DNA of 64,000 bases from Phylloscopus collybita (lineage: Eukaryota; Chordata; Aves; Passeriformes; Phylloscopidae). Below the pieces are notes generated by a model. It saw only the letters and a program-made list of their open reading frames with translations, searched no databases and was not told where the DNA came from. Where the stretch lies: positions 25,027,501-25,091,500 of the forward strand of contig JAJNNQ010000003.1 in the NCBI GenBank assembly GCA_027886175.1. The letters are read 5' to 3'. Of this stretch, positions 37,901 to 49,835 are shown piece after piece. The position numbers and the translations under genes are program-made. Position 1 is the first letter of the stretch. Each line of letters opens with the position of its first letter.

Positions 37901-38889
37901 CCTCTGCACCCTTCCAGCCCCTGCCTGCCACAAAACTCCTCGGGTGGCCAAGGTGACCCTGCTGGCCACAGCAGCCTCACTTGTGCAGTTCAGGAGGAAG
38001 GATGTGATCAGCTGCTCTGACAACAGCCCTACTCCCACTGTAAATCCAGGATTCCAAGAGGAACCTCAGACTCTAGATGTGCAGAGCCTCAGCTGGGAGA
38101 AAGCTCTGAACCAAATGCAAAGCTCCAAGAAGCCCTTTTCAGCCTGGGAAAAGAAACCAGGGGGGTAAGGACTTCCCAGTTCTTCTCCCGTTCCCAGGTT
38201 TCCCAGTTGGTGGACAGAAGACGACAACCCAGCCTTGAGAGATGTTTGGGGCTTGTCTGTGCACACAGCACTCAGGTTTGGAGGTCTGAAAGGCTTTCAA
38301 ATGTGCCAGACTGACAAAAACCTAACTGGTGGCAGTAAAAGATGAAGAACTGAGTCTAGATTACAAAACAAACTCAAAGTTTTCAGTAGTTCAGATGCAG
38401 CTCATACTGTGCAGAACTATTACAAAAACATTCCTTCAAAAGCTCAAAAGCTCTTCCCAACATCTGCACTTTTTAAAGTCACAATTAAGGGCTGCTGAAT
38501 GTTCTGTTCCTGCTGTTTTTCCTAAAAATCACGTCTTGGCAGAAACCCCAATGTTACATCTTTCCTGCTGCAATGTCCTTCCTATGCCAGCTACAATGCC
38601 AAGCATTATTTATAGCCACATAAAGCCAGAATGAGCTTACACAGGACTGTCTTAGCAAACCCAAATTAAGAAGGAATTGCACACAGATCAACTTCTTTGT
38701 GCAGTAAATCTGTTATCACAAATCTAGCACCTAGAGAACTATGAGCCTGCATAACAACAGAGAAGTTCATCAGCTGAGTCCTGTTGTCCTCACTTGTCAC
38801 CTTGTACTTCTCTGTTTTTCTAAAGTTCATTTCAGCCTTCTGATGTTTTACTTTTGTGGGGGAGTTTCTCACACACTTTTCATGTCAAT
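34961..38889. other. Unique non-coding sequence, no gene seen
   Basis: Unique sequence. The part at 35,990-36,240 is very AT-rich and includes ATTGATCTCATTAAATCAAT, a near-palindrome. No gene, RNA or transposon feature was recognised. Confidence 0.55.
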
Positions 38890-39103
38890 AATGATTGGTT
38901 TGCATTCCTTTCTGGAGGAGAGGATTGATGGGCTGTTGGTTTGACCAGTGTGGTTGGTTGGAGAGGACAATTTTCTTCCTCCAATCCATGGTCACTGTTG
39001 AAATTCTATAAATGTCAATGTCTGTAAATAAACTGCCCCTTTTTGCCTTGGACATCTCAGTGGGTGAGGGTTGTTCATTTGTGTCATATTGCAACACTCA
39101 GGC
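38890..39103 (+). mobile_element. LTR-like 3' fragment
   Basis: The segment holds a TATA-like TTCTATAAATG, then a polyadenylation signal AATAAA within CTGTAAATAAACTGCCCC. A T-rich stretch and GGACATCTCAGTGGGTGAGG follow. This order and texture (promoter, AATAAA about 25 bp later, short U5-like tail) fit the end of an avian retroviral LTR. No partner LTR or internal region is visible. It is immediately followed by a CR1 end. Without a repeat library the family cannot be named. Confidence 0.35.
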
Positions 39104-39104
39104 A

Positions 39105-39255
39105 GAATCATAGAATGATTTAAGCTGGTAAAGACCTTTAAGGTCATCAAGTCCAACTGTTAATCAAGCACTAGCAAGCCTAAGCCACAGACTAAACCCC
39201 TCTGCCCAGTACACCTCTTGCAGGTGTATACAGGCATCACCAGGCCTCTCACTTG
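39105..39255 (-). mobile_element. CR1 LINE 3'-end fragment
   Basis: The plus strand begins AATCATAGAATGATTTAAGC, then GACCTTTAAGGTCATCAAGT, CCAAC and CTAAACC-type words. This is the reverse complement of the CR1 3' end, with the CR1 3' terminus at the left. The right boundary is approximate because homology fades after about 150 bp. Confidence 0.8.
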
Positions 39256-42200
39256 GCATATTCTGCATTCCAGCCTTTCCCAAAATTCACCCTGACCTAC
39301 ACCAGTGTAACCTCATCTACAATCAGACAATTATTTCAAGGTAACACAGCAGCAGTTTGGAGAACACAGCAAACTGGGACCAAGCCTGAGGGATGGTGCC
39401 ATTGAGCACTAAAGAGTAGGGGATGTGACTCATCCCATTCCTGGGTATTTCAGGATGTTAATTCTGGCTCAAGAACAGCAGCGAGATGCAAAGGTATGGG
39501 AAGAGTGGGCATCCCTGAAAATGGTGGGCACATCAGGAGAATGAGACCTGCATCAGATTACAACAGAATTTCAAAGGGAACAAGTGAAAACAGTGAAAAT
39601 AATGAGCTTCCTGCGCTTAAAATATTATCTCTTATTATCTCTTTGAAAAACTACAAGTGTTCCCCTGTAATGATGAGGGGGATCACACTACTCCTATGTA
39701 GGCACCAGACATTTTTAAAGCCTACTTTCAACACACTTTGAAAAACAAAAGTGGAAACTTCATCTTGCAACAATCTTCTCTCAAGCTTTAGGGTGTTCAC
39801 AACCCCAGACCACAGTGGTTACTCAAGGAAGGACCCAATGAATCCAACATGTCCTTCCCTTAGGACTGTTGCTAGAGATGCAGTCACCAGCTGCCAGTCT
39901 TCTTCCCCAAGAAGGAACCAATTGCTATGAACTGGACATCAGACCTTCCTGTGAACCTGTGTTCCCAACACAATTCATCCCTTCCTTCTGTTGCACCTCA
40001 GAGAATTCCTCCAGCATCCATGCTTGGCACACAGGCAGAGTGCTCAGCAACATCCATAAACCCTCTCCTAATCAGCACAGCCCATGCTGGGACACCCCTC
40101 ATTCCACAACTTTTTTTCACATATCTGACCACAAGACATTAAAGGAAAGAAGTTACCAGCAAACTTTGGCTTACATCAGGTTCTTAAATAAATGTGTGTG
40201 TTACTGCAATTAACTGCCCTAATCATTCTGCAACACCAAAACATCACACCATGGTATTTGCAAAAAAGGAGAAAAGTATTTTTCAGAAGCACTCAAATCC
40301 TCATCAACTTAGAATCCCTCTGGAAATTGCTTCTTCACTCTATTTTAATCTTTTTATAGAAGTAACATATTTAATTGGTGCTGGGATGCTGAACAAGTAA
40401 TGAAAAGGTCAATCCTAGCAACTAGAGCTATTTCAGTCTGAGGTATTATACCATACCTACCTATATTAAAAGCACTTTAGCAAGGTTGCAAAGCCAGGTG
40501 TTCAATAGTTCAGAGATCTGCTGAGCTTTTGTGTTGCTTCCTGAAAAGCCTGAATGATGATAGAGTCTAATTAAATGATCATGTCTTATTTTTCTCCAGA
40601 AGTTCCCCATCTTATTCAAGACACAGAAAAGAATTACAATATTACATTTCATCTCCTGTGACCAGTCCTTACCCTTCTGCTCCTCTTTACTGCACACTGC
40701 TCAAAGCCTGCACTAAAGAAAAAAATATTTCTTTATGGCTTCTTCCAGTGCTCAGCTCTTGCATCCAAGCACTTCAAACAAATTATTCTCACAATAAAAC
40801 AGGGAGATGAGGTGTTTTTACCATGTACACAAAACAGGCTCTGCACCTAAGATAATGCACTCCAGACCTCCTTCATCTCAGCCAACTTTCAGAACTCTTG
40901 ATATGATATTTGGTAAAGGGGAAGTCCAGGGCCCTGGGCACTGAGCAGAACTGACTGAAAAATAATGGACACACAAATAGCAGATGGTGCTGACTCACTT
41001 CCACAGGAACCCAGGGTGGGCACAGGTAATAGGCAAGGCTCAAACTCCCCTTCCACACATCCTCCCTCTTCCCCCCGCAGTTCTCAGCCTCTCCTGCACT
41101 CCCCTTACCTCACACACACCCAGGCTCAGGGGTGAAGTGATTCCTGTAGCAGAGGGAGCAGTGTAAGCACAGCCAGTGCAGGGAAGGGGTGAGCACTCAG
41201 CTGGAAATGGCATCCCCTAATCCTGCACTCAAGGGGCAACAAAGGCTCACAAGGCCACCTTGATCCCACCATACCACACCCTGCCTTCTCCTCTGAGACC
41301 TCACCATTTCACCTGCTTTTGTGTGCTCTCATAGGCCTGCCTGTCAAAGTTAGCTACTCTGCCATGTCCAGCTCTTGAGACTCTTCACTCCTAGTTTTCT
41401 TTTTCCACCTCTCCATTTAGCTTTTATCCTTCCTGCAGACCAGCCACAGTCATCCTCTATTTCCTGGGTGTCATATGGCCATAGAAAAAGGATGTGGAAG
41501 AGCACATTGCCGGGGAAATGGCTACACACCCTAGGAGCCAAGCTCAGGCATTGTCAGGATGAACTGGGGGGCAGCTATCAAACCAAATCATTTCAGTCTG
41601 CAGGACAGGAAAGCATGTTAAGACCTCTCACTTGGTCAGGTTTGGATGGCTCTTCCCCACAGATCCCACAAACCAAAACATTCTGCACTGGAAAGCTTAG
41701 CCCACAGCCCAGTAGTCTTAAACCTCTACAAAAGAAGTTTATAAAACAAAGAGTACATAAATACAGGTGCCATTGCTGCTGAAGCTTCCCAGAACATTGG
41801 GCTGGATGCAGACAGGCAAACTGGAAAGTTTTAGTCCACAGTGCTTACAGCCTGATGAGGTTTACAAGGGACAATGGACCACTTCACCTGAAGGTGCAGC
41901 TCCATCTCTGACTGTGCAAACAATCCTCTTTAAACTCCTGGAGCACAACCACGTGGAAGCAGAGCTGCCCAGGCTGCCTGACAGGACACCCCAGGGACGG
42001 ACCCAAACTGTCACCTGGGCTGGCCACACACACACAGAGGTTCCAGTTGCTATGGGAACAGAGGTGGTGTCAGTGCTAAGATGCAAGAGGGGCTGCAGGG
42101 GAGACAGATGAACTCAACTCAACATCTGCACACAGATTGTGAGCTACTAAAGGACACCGATATGTCGGGTTGCATTTGTCCACCACGCATCTAAAATACA

Positions 42201-45200
42201 CACTTGCAGACTTTAAAGTTTGAACTCAACACTTTTGATGTTTCCACCACTCCCTCAGCAGCCTGTGCTGAGGTATGGATATTGCCATTCCACGACAAAA
42301 GAGGCAAAAAAGTGACACTACAGTGCCTCTGCTCCCACTGCCTCCTCCCCCACCACGGGCACATCAGTCAGCACAGCCAGCCCTGCAGCTTTCCAAGGAA
42401 CTAAAAGTAGCAACATTGGAGCAAAAGTATTGAGTGTCGCTGGTGATGATGAGAAAATTTTGTCACGAAAGAACAGATACCATCTGACACATGGAACAGC
42501 AGCAGTAATTTGGAAATCAGAGACCCAGGCATATGCTTTCTAAAATTATCCACGAAACTAAAACCAAGGGCAACATACTTTAAATACTCTTCCAGCAAGG
42601 CTGCAGACAGCCTGGCATGCATGCTGCAGGCCTGCCTCCTGAACTGGACTGGCAGAGCTGCCTGCCCTGGGCTGGAGCTGGAATGTGCCTTGGGATGAGC
42701 ACAGCCTGCAGCATTAGCCTGTCCATCCCCACCTCGAATGCCGATGCCTCCAGTGCTCCGTGTGTGACATCGCTGCTCAGACACACTCAGACATACCTTG
42801 GGTAGCTCTTGTTTCATGCCAGATTGGTCAAAGGATTCCACATTTATTTTAGTGCTGCCTAATTGACTTCCCTCCCCCCAGGATAGCAATAAGCACAGCC
42901 AGAACATTTATTTGTTTGATGCAATGTGATTTTCAACCAACTGCAGAAAAATTGGCTTCTCACTCGGGCTTTCAAGGACAAAAGTGACAAAGCAGACAAC
43001 ATTTATCTGAAAATAGCCCTGGTTGCCCCTCACCAGAGCCCTGCCTTCAGGCAGCTGTCCCTGGGTTGTGGCTGCCCAGTACTTGACCCTGCAGTAACAG
43101 AGGGGGAAGAGCCCTCCTGGCACAGAGCAGCACTGGGTCAGTGGCAATCACATGCAGACAAGGCAAACCCTGGGCACTGGATAACCAGGACAGTGCCTGG
43201 GATGCTGATTTAGCTCAGTCACAGCTCCCCCTGGGGAGCTTGCAATAAAGATAACATCCTCAAGTGCCCATGAAGCATCATGAGATGTATCAACCACCAG
43301 CTTTACAACTTTCTCTTTTCACCAGCCATTCCCCACCCTTCCCTCACTCTGTCAAAACCTCCAGTTTCGAACAAGCCCCTGGTGTCAGGACAAGAGACTT
43401 TGGTACCAAACCGTGCAGCAGCAGTGCTTTGCACCACCTGCACCCCAGTGCCACAATGCACTGAAATCAGTGACCCTCTCTCCTCCCAGGAAGCACAGCA
43501 GCAGTGCCACAGCACAGCAGACAAGGGAGCAGAGGTTTTGCTGTGCATGAAACAGGCACACTGAGAGGAAGCCTCTGGAGGGAATGCAGCCCTAGGAACA
43601 GGCAAGAGCAGCAGAGGCAGCTCCGGTGCTTCTCAATGACACTGTCATGCTTTGACCCACGTGCCATCCCACCTGCACCTGTGCATAAAGGGGGAACAGG
43701 GATTCAGCTCTACTAGCAAAAAACAAGGGTTTGAGAAAGGATTTTGATGGTAAAGGAAGGACTTAATGGAGCATTTCACATGAAAAGAAAATGAGAATAG
43801 GAACAGTGACACTTGCAGAGGAAAAAAAGATTAATATGGGCATTAAGGGGGCTTTATTAGCCCAGCAGAGGGAAGAGCAATAAGCAACCAGGCTGGAAGA
43901 AAACATGTGGGAGTTACATAGGTAGTCTGGATAATCAGACAACATATGGCCATTTTAACAGTGAGCCTTTCATGAAGTCAATGAGGAATGAATTCTGCCA
44001 CAAAGCCTGAAAGCACAGAAAGTTTCTTTAAAAGGATAGACAAACCCCAAGTGAGTGATACATATTCAAAAACCAACATGCAGGAGGCACAATGTGACTT
44101 CATGCTAAGGCTGCAGCCAGCTGCACTGGGACTGGAACATCAGCCTTTGCAGTTCAGGTTGCATCTGTTTTGATTTGCTGCCCTGTGCTCGGCTGTTCAC
44201 CTACAAGAAACTGCCAAGCTCTTTCCTCATCACACCAGGCTCTGCTGGTGCAAGGAGGTTAAGGGGTGGGTGATGAACTCCTCCCAAACCTGCACTCACT
44301 AAAACAGCCAGAGCTGAGCAGGTAAGGTGATCCCAGATAATCTGGAAACACAAACAGGGAAGGCACTCCTGCCAATTTACCTTCCTCTCAACTGTTCAGA
44401 AGAATCTCATCCTCACCCCGAGGTGGCAGCTTGCATAAGGCAATCACTTGGAGCATTTCAGGTTAAAACCTGCCCAAAAGGCAAGCCAAAGCTTGCTTAG
44501 CACAGCAGACCCAGCTAAAGCTGTGCACCAGCCCTTCAGCAGCTCAGGGGCCAGGCAGCAAAATCAAGGAGAGCCCTAACACTTTGGAGCAAGGCTGATT
44601 CTTTCAGGATATCTCAGGGTGTCACCCCAGGGGTGACTGTCCCTCTGCAGCAGCATGACCTGTTCTCATCCTTACCCTCAGTGGACAGAGAGGGCTCTTG
44701 CCTAACATCTGCAGGAAGGAAAACAGCCAGGTGAGTGAAAGATCCTTAATTTTGGCACTCTAAGCAGGCAGTGCAAAGCCTTTGCTGAACACAGACATCC
44801 TTTTCAGTCTTGTATCTACCAAGATGAAATGGCACAGCTCTGCCCTGACTACTGGTTTTACACTCAGTCAAGACTCCCAGAGCCTGCAGTCCCACACATG
44901 TGCACCTCCTGCAGTGCTTTAGCCCTGCAGATGAAGAGTGGAGCCAGAGTCAGGATCAGCATCTGATGCCTTCAGGATCTTGTGGCTAATAAAAGCCAGG
45001 AAAGTATTACAAAAGAAACCAACAGTTGTTTCAGAATATTGAGACAGGTGACAGGGAACAAAAATCCTTCTCAAACTCTTTGGCATAAGCTGAGGTTTGG
45101 GTTTGACAAGATGATCTCAGATCTCATGGAGACTTTCAAAACTTGGGCCAAGGTCAGGCACAACACAAAAGAAAACAAGTAAATATTCATGCCTGGCTTT

Positions 45201-46223
45201 ATGCCTCTTTATAAAAATTCAGTCCAGCTTTAGTCCTAATTTTCTTATCATTTCTTAGCATTGTTGTCACCCTGTATGAACTACGTGCTATTGATGTATG
45301 TGCCCAGTGTAAAGATTAATTGAAGAACCACAATTCAGGAGGGGTAACTTAATTCCCTTCTGCAGGTGCTCTGCAGTATTTCATACAACTTGTGGCCAGG
45401 AATACTTTATTAGTTTCATGCAAGAAGACTCATGGCAAGTGCTGTTGCTCAGCCTTTGCTGGCTGGAGCTGCTGCACAAATTCCACATCACAGAAGGGGC
45501 TGGGAAGGGGACAAGACAGGGAAGCTGCCAGGGAGTACCTGTTAGTTTAAGGACTGAAAACAGAAATAGCTTAAATATATCAGGATGGAAAGGCAAGTGG
45601 ATAATCCTCTGTTTTAGACTGAAAAGGATGCTCACAGCAAGGGTTGGGGCAATTGCTTTTGGCTCCCAAGCTAGCAAAAAACAGAGTTTCTGGGGTGGAG
45701 TTTTCCTTCCAGTTGCTTGGTGCTTTTAGGAATTAAGTCTGATTTATCCTCTCAGTTTTGGGAGAAATTATCCAACAGCTTGAAACTCCTTCACGTAATT
45801 CAGACAAAAGCAAAGCCTATCAAAATAATCCTGCTGGTACAGAAACCTTTACAGAAATAAATTACTAGATGTTGTGCCAGTACTTGAAGCAGTAAACACA
45901 CAAACAAACAAAAAAACCCAAACAACAAAAGACATTCTTACTCTGAGGACAGGAGAGTGAAGCTTTGCAGGCACAGAAGGTGCCTGCCCAGGGTCTGGTC
46001 TCAGCTCAGCTTCAGGTGCCCAAACAAGGGTTTCTCCGAGCACCTGTACTCACATTTCCACACCTGCTCCAGAACAGAGAGCAAAAGAAGCCACCCTTCA
46101 TCAGCCTCTGCTGGGCTGCTCACTAGACTTCATTGAATATCATGAAAGTTTTACTCAGGGAGTCAATGACCTTGTTCATCCCCAAGGGATGACCTAAACC
46201 AGTTTCTGGAAGCTTCTGCAGGA
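39256..46223. other. Unique non-coding sequence, no gene seen
   Basis: About 7 kb of unique DNA. Some stretches (40.98-43.6 kb) are richer in G+C and give overlapping open frames on both strands (for example 42,401-42,907 minus, 168 codons) without domains, signal peptides or codon periodicity that I could recognise. Confidence 0.55.
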
Positions 46224-46384
46224 CTCAGAGCCCTCCGTGACACCCTCTGAAAGGTGCTAACCAGGAAGCAAAACACACAGCTTAGGCACAGGTTGCACCC
46301 AAAGCCATGAAGAAGGTAATATATTGGTTAAAACAGAATTTCAAACTAAATATTTAGAAAAAGAAAAACAGGTCCAAGAGGAAA
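46224..46384 (+). repeat. Dispersed direct repeat, copy 1
   Basis: This 161-bp segment starts CTCAGAGCCCTCCGTGACAC and ends GGTCCAAGAGGA. It recurs at 47,549-47,702 in the same orientation with about six or seven substitutions and a 6-bp indel, roughly 95% identity by eye. The flanks on either side of the two copies do not match, so this is not a simple tandem duplication of the whole 1.3-kb interval. It could be an unrecognised transposon fragment or a short segmental duplication. Confidence 0.9.
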
Positions 46385-47079
46385 AATTGGCAGCTGGCAA
46401 TCAGTTTTACAGTTTGAAAGCTCTCAATAAGAGTGTATACATAAATGTATTTTTACATGTTTTTACATCAGTTCCTAAAGTCAGATCTCATCCTGCAGCT
46501 GAACCAGAGCTCTGCTCATGGTGCAGTAACTTTTACAGGTTCAGACTTTTTTTGTAATTTCATATAAATGCCAATTTCAGCATGCAAATTAACTGTGAGG
46601 CCAACTCTTTGAAGAGCTGGATCTCCTCAATTCCCAGTGAAGTCAAGAGAGTCAAAGAACCCGTAAAGGCACAGGATCAGAGTAAATTAGAAAATGGATG
46701 ATTACCATGTTATGAAATCCTGATACATTCAGTTAAAGCTTCTGAAGAGTGGAAGTGTAGCCAATAATAGGAGCTAATAGTTCATTCCAAAGAATTAGAG
46801 GGGCAGTCAAATTTTGTATTTCAGCCTAAATATTATTAATGTGTTTCTATATAGGTGGGGAAAAAAGTCAGCTGTAAGTATTCTCTAGGTACAATAATTA
46901 AGGCTCCACTGTGACATGTCTCTGTAGACATTTATTTTCCATTAACAGAGGATCAGAATTACAGTTTAATTATTCATAGGGTTCTAAAGAGACACTCAAT
47001 TTTATTCAAAAAGTCATTGACTGGATTACAGGAAAAGACCACCAAGCTCCCATCCACTTTAATAAGGCAAAGCAACAAA
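46385..47079. other. AT-rich spacer between direct repeats
   Basis: Ordinary AT-rich unique sequence separates repeat copy 1 from the following GC block. No gene was recognised. Confidence 0.5.
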
Positions 47080-47548
47080 GGGCAGCCTCAGGGGAGAGGA
47101 GGGAGAGGAAGACGGGAGAGCACCGACAGGGATGTCACCCCAGGCCAGGCTCTGGGGACACATCTGGGTCACCTTTCTCTGCCCCCGGGGCATTCCTGCA
47201 TTTTCTTCCCAGGGAGGAGGTTTCCCAGCACAGCAGCACACCGGTGCACAGCGGTGCCCCAGCCTGGCACTTCCATGGGGCTTTACAGGACACGGCTCCC
47301 CTCAGCGGGCAGAGCTCGGCCCCTGCCTTCCTCACCTTCCTTTCACAGCCTCAGACTGGGATCGTGCCCTCATACACAAGCACCCCTTCCCAAAAGCCCG
47401 GGCACGGCAGATTCAACACAATGCACAAACACACTGGCTACAGGCAGAGTCACTGCACGAAAACCTCCGGCCCGGGGCAGGGTGAGCCCGGCCCGGGGGA
47501 CCCGGGGGGCCGGGCCCGGCCAGGGAAGCACGGGGGGCCGGGCCCGGC
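47080..47548. promoter_or_regulatory. CpG-island-like GC block, left part
   Basis: CpG and GC content rise sharply here and stay high to about 47,870, interrupted only by the AT-richer repeat copy 2. Examples are GACGGGAG, CACCGAC, CCGGTGC, AGCGGTGCC, CAGCGGGCAGAGCTCGG and CCTCCGGCCCGGGG. A 182-codon plus-strand frame (47,017-47,565) is rich in Arg/Pro/Gly, as expected from composition alone. This may be the promoter of an unannotated transcript, but no exon or splice pair could be supported. Confidence 0.5.
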
Positions 47549-47549
47549 C
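47503..47549. repeat. Palindromic GC tandem pair
   Basis: The 19-bp word CGGGGGGCCGGGCCCGGCC occurs at 47,503-47,521 and again at 47,531-47,549. Each carries the perfect 14-bp palindrome GGCCGGGCCCGGCC. The G runs could form quadruplexes and the palindromes could form hairpins. The second copy ends at the first base of direct-repeat copy 2. Confidence 0.9.
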
Positions 47550-47702
47550 TCAGAGCCCTCCGTGACACCCTCTGAAAGGTGCTAACCAGGAAATAAAACA
47601 CGCAGCTTAGGCACAGGTTGCACCCAAAGTCATGAAGAAGGTACTATATTGGTTAAAACAGAATTTCAAACAAAATATTTAGAAAAAGATGTCCAAGAGG
47701 AG
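47549..47702 (+). repeat. Dispersed direct repeat, copy 2
   Basis: This is the second copy of the 46,224-46,384 segment and lies 1,325 bp downstream. It is AT-rich in its right half and sits as an island inside a GC-rich block. It lacks six bases (part of AAAAACAG) near its right end relative to copy 1. The abrupt composition change at both edges suggests that this copy, rather than copy 1, is the newcomer. Confidence 0.9.
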
Positions 47703-47870
47703 CAGCCCGGGGCACGGGGGCGATGCCCGGCCCTGCAGAGGGGCCGGGAGCGGTGGCTGTCGCTGTCTCTGCGGGGACAGGGCAGGACACCGGCGCTGTC
47801 ACTGATGTCTGCTGCCCTCTCCTGGCATCACCAGCCACAGACCCGGTAAATCCTGGCTGGATCGTGGCAG
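47703..47870. promoter_or_regulatory. CpG-island-like GC block, right part
   Basis: The GC-rich, CpG-rich sequence continues after repeat copy 2 (GGGGGCGATGCCCGG, GGCCGGGAGCGGTGG, CACCGGCGCTG). A weak CTCF-like word, CTGCCCTCTCCTGGC, lies at 47,812-47,826. No transcript could be supported. Confidence 0.45.
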
Positions 47871-49717
47871 CCGGGATGTTTCGTGTTCTCAGGGCTGTGT
47901 GGAAATGAGTTCAATCGTATACATGAATATGCAGACTTTATAGCAGAGGAGCACAAGGTGCTGACAGAATAACGATAGGTTTCCTTAGGTTAACGTGTTT
48001 GGGGAAACAAGCTTCCTTCTTCCCAGAGGAACAGACAGTTCAATCTGGATTACAAATCTCCCGACTCTATAAAAAGGAAACTGAAACACTTTTGTTAAAC
48101 ACTTCTGATTAGTAAAAAGCCCTTCAATTATTTTAGAACTTCTCCCCAACCAACTAATAATGCAAATATCTAGATTTTTTTCTCTGAATTTATCTTAAAG
48201 ACAGCTGGATAATTTATCCTGGAATTGGGATATCCTGAACTAACCGACTATTTCTAGGACAGATAGATGCAAGTGATAGATTTAAAAACAGATAATGTAC
48301 ATGTTCCCCCAGACAGAATCATTCTCTGGTTGAGAGCCTGTACAGATGATTACTGTAAAAGAGCACTGAATATTTGTGCAGGGTTGGTATCCTGCAAACT
48401 CCTGGTCAAGACAGCACAAGAGCAGCTGACAGAGACATAACTTTAGTGTTTAAGCCAAAGTGTGTTGCCTCCTGTCCCTAAATAGAAGCCAATTTAACAC
48501 ACAAACATGTATCTCCAATTCTTTACTTTTAAACTAATAGAACTCTAGAACTGGCCTACTTATTAGTCCCTTCAGTATTAATTATATGAACATTAATTAC
48601 ACATCAGCTCCCCACCTGCACATTTGCTGTCTTATATCCACAACTAACACAAGCAATCATAAGCAAAACTCCAAGAATTTTCAGGAGAGCTCTCCTACAG
48701 CTGTTGAAAAAAGGACTCTTATTCCAGATCACTAGCACAAAATAATCTTCAAATGTGCTCATGAATAAAAAGTCATGAGGAGCTATACAGAATTCAAGGT
48801 TCTCAAGGAACCCATGATTAACAAACTGAGCTTGCTGTCACAATCAAAGCTGCTCTGAGTTGAGGTACTGACAATAATATCATCATAAGATGATAAAAAT
48901 AATAGTCACAGGAGGCCACTGCAGCCCCAGGTTACACAGAGCTATTTGGAAGCTGCAAAGCAAGTTTTGAAAGAGTTGTTCTTGTACCATAACTTAATCA
49001 GCTTCCAGTCAAACTTGGAGAAAAATACTCCAATGCCTGTTTATGGGCAGTGTTGATCTGCACCTCCTCCTCCAAAGCCCTGTGTGAGCACACAGGCCAG
49101 GAGACCCTCTGTGCCCAAGGCTGCTGCTGATGTTTTCCCATGCTGGATTCCAGGCATCACCATCCCCTGCAGGGGCTCAGCCTGGAGAATTCCCTCCCTC
49201 TGGGTAGGTGCTGTACAAGCAGGAGATGGTAGACAGCAAACACAGGAGCTTAAAACATTCCAGCCACCTCATCATGAACTCACTCAATTGCTTTGGCAGC
49301 ATTTCTCTTTCCAAACCCAGTTTACTCTCAGGCCCAGCCATTCCATCCTTGGCCTCCAAGAACACCTTGCCCTGCCAGCAAGGGTGTGCTCCAGGGAAAA
49401 CAGCCCTGCTCCCAAGGAGCCCCTGCCAGAGATGAGAGAAGGAATGATGCAATGGGGAGCTGCACACAGGACAAGCTTTTGGGGAGTTTTCCATTTCTAA
49501 CTTGTGTTTTGTATTCCAGGCTCAGTCCTTGGTGGTTTTTGCATTAACTAACCCTTTGCCAAGTCCTTTTTTTCCTTTCCTGAGCCCACCAATGTGCTTT
49601 ATCAGCTCTCCAGGCTGGGATGGAACAGGGCAAACACAGTCAGCCCTCGGTCCCCCAGAGTTTTAAAAATGCATCTTCAAAGTCCCAGCCCTCTAGGTCA
49701 GAATATAGGTGATAACA
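47871..49717. other. Unique non-coding sequence, no gene seen
   Basis: AT-rich unique DNA becoming G+C richer near 49.0-49.5 kb, where overlapping frames on both strands lack any recognisable domain. Confidence 0.55.
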
Positions 49718-49835
49718 CAAAAACAACAACAACAAAAAAACCAACAAAAAAACCAACCAACCAAACAAAAAAAACCACAAACAAAAAAACCCCCAACAAC
49801 ACCAATCCACAAAAAAACCCAAAACCACCACCAAT
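49718..49835. repeat. A/C-only low-complexity tract
   Basis: About 118 bp of nearly pure A and C (ACAACAACAAC, AAAACCAACC, AACCCCCAAC). Composition is the same as at 30.4 kb. The open frames on both strands are artefacts. Confidence 0.9.

Noticed and set aside
42401..42907. 168-codon minus-strand frame
   Set aside because: It lies in a G+C-richer stretch where both strands are open. No recognisable domain or splice context was found.
46324..46557. Frame containing TEFQTKYLEK, shared with the frame at 47,649
   Set aside because: The shared residues come only from the duplicated 160-bp DNA. The frames diverge at once after the repeat and show no sign of selection.
47017..47565. 182-codon Arg/Pro/Gly-rich plus-strand frame
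   Set aside because: It coincides with the GC-rich block, and overlapping frames are open as well, so composition explains it.
47812..47826. CTCF-like word CTGCCCTCTCCTGGC
   Set aside because: Only a partial match to the CTCF core as I know it; too weak to call without a scored matrix or ChIP data.
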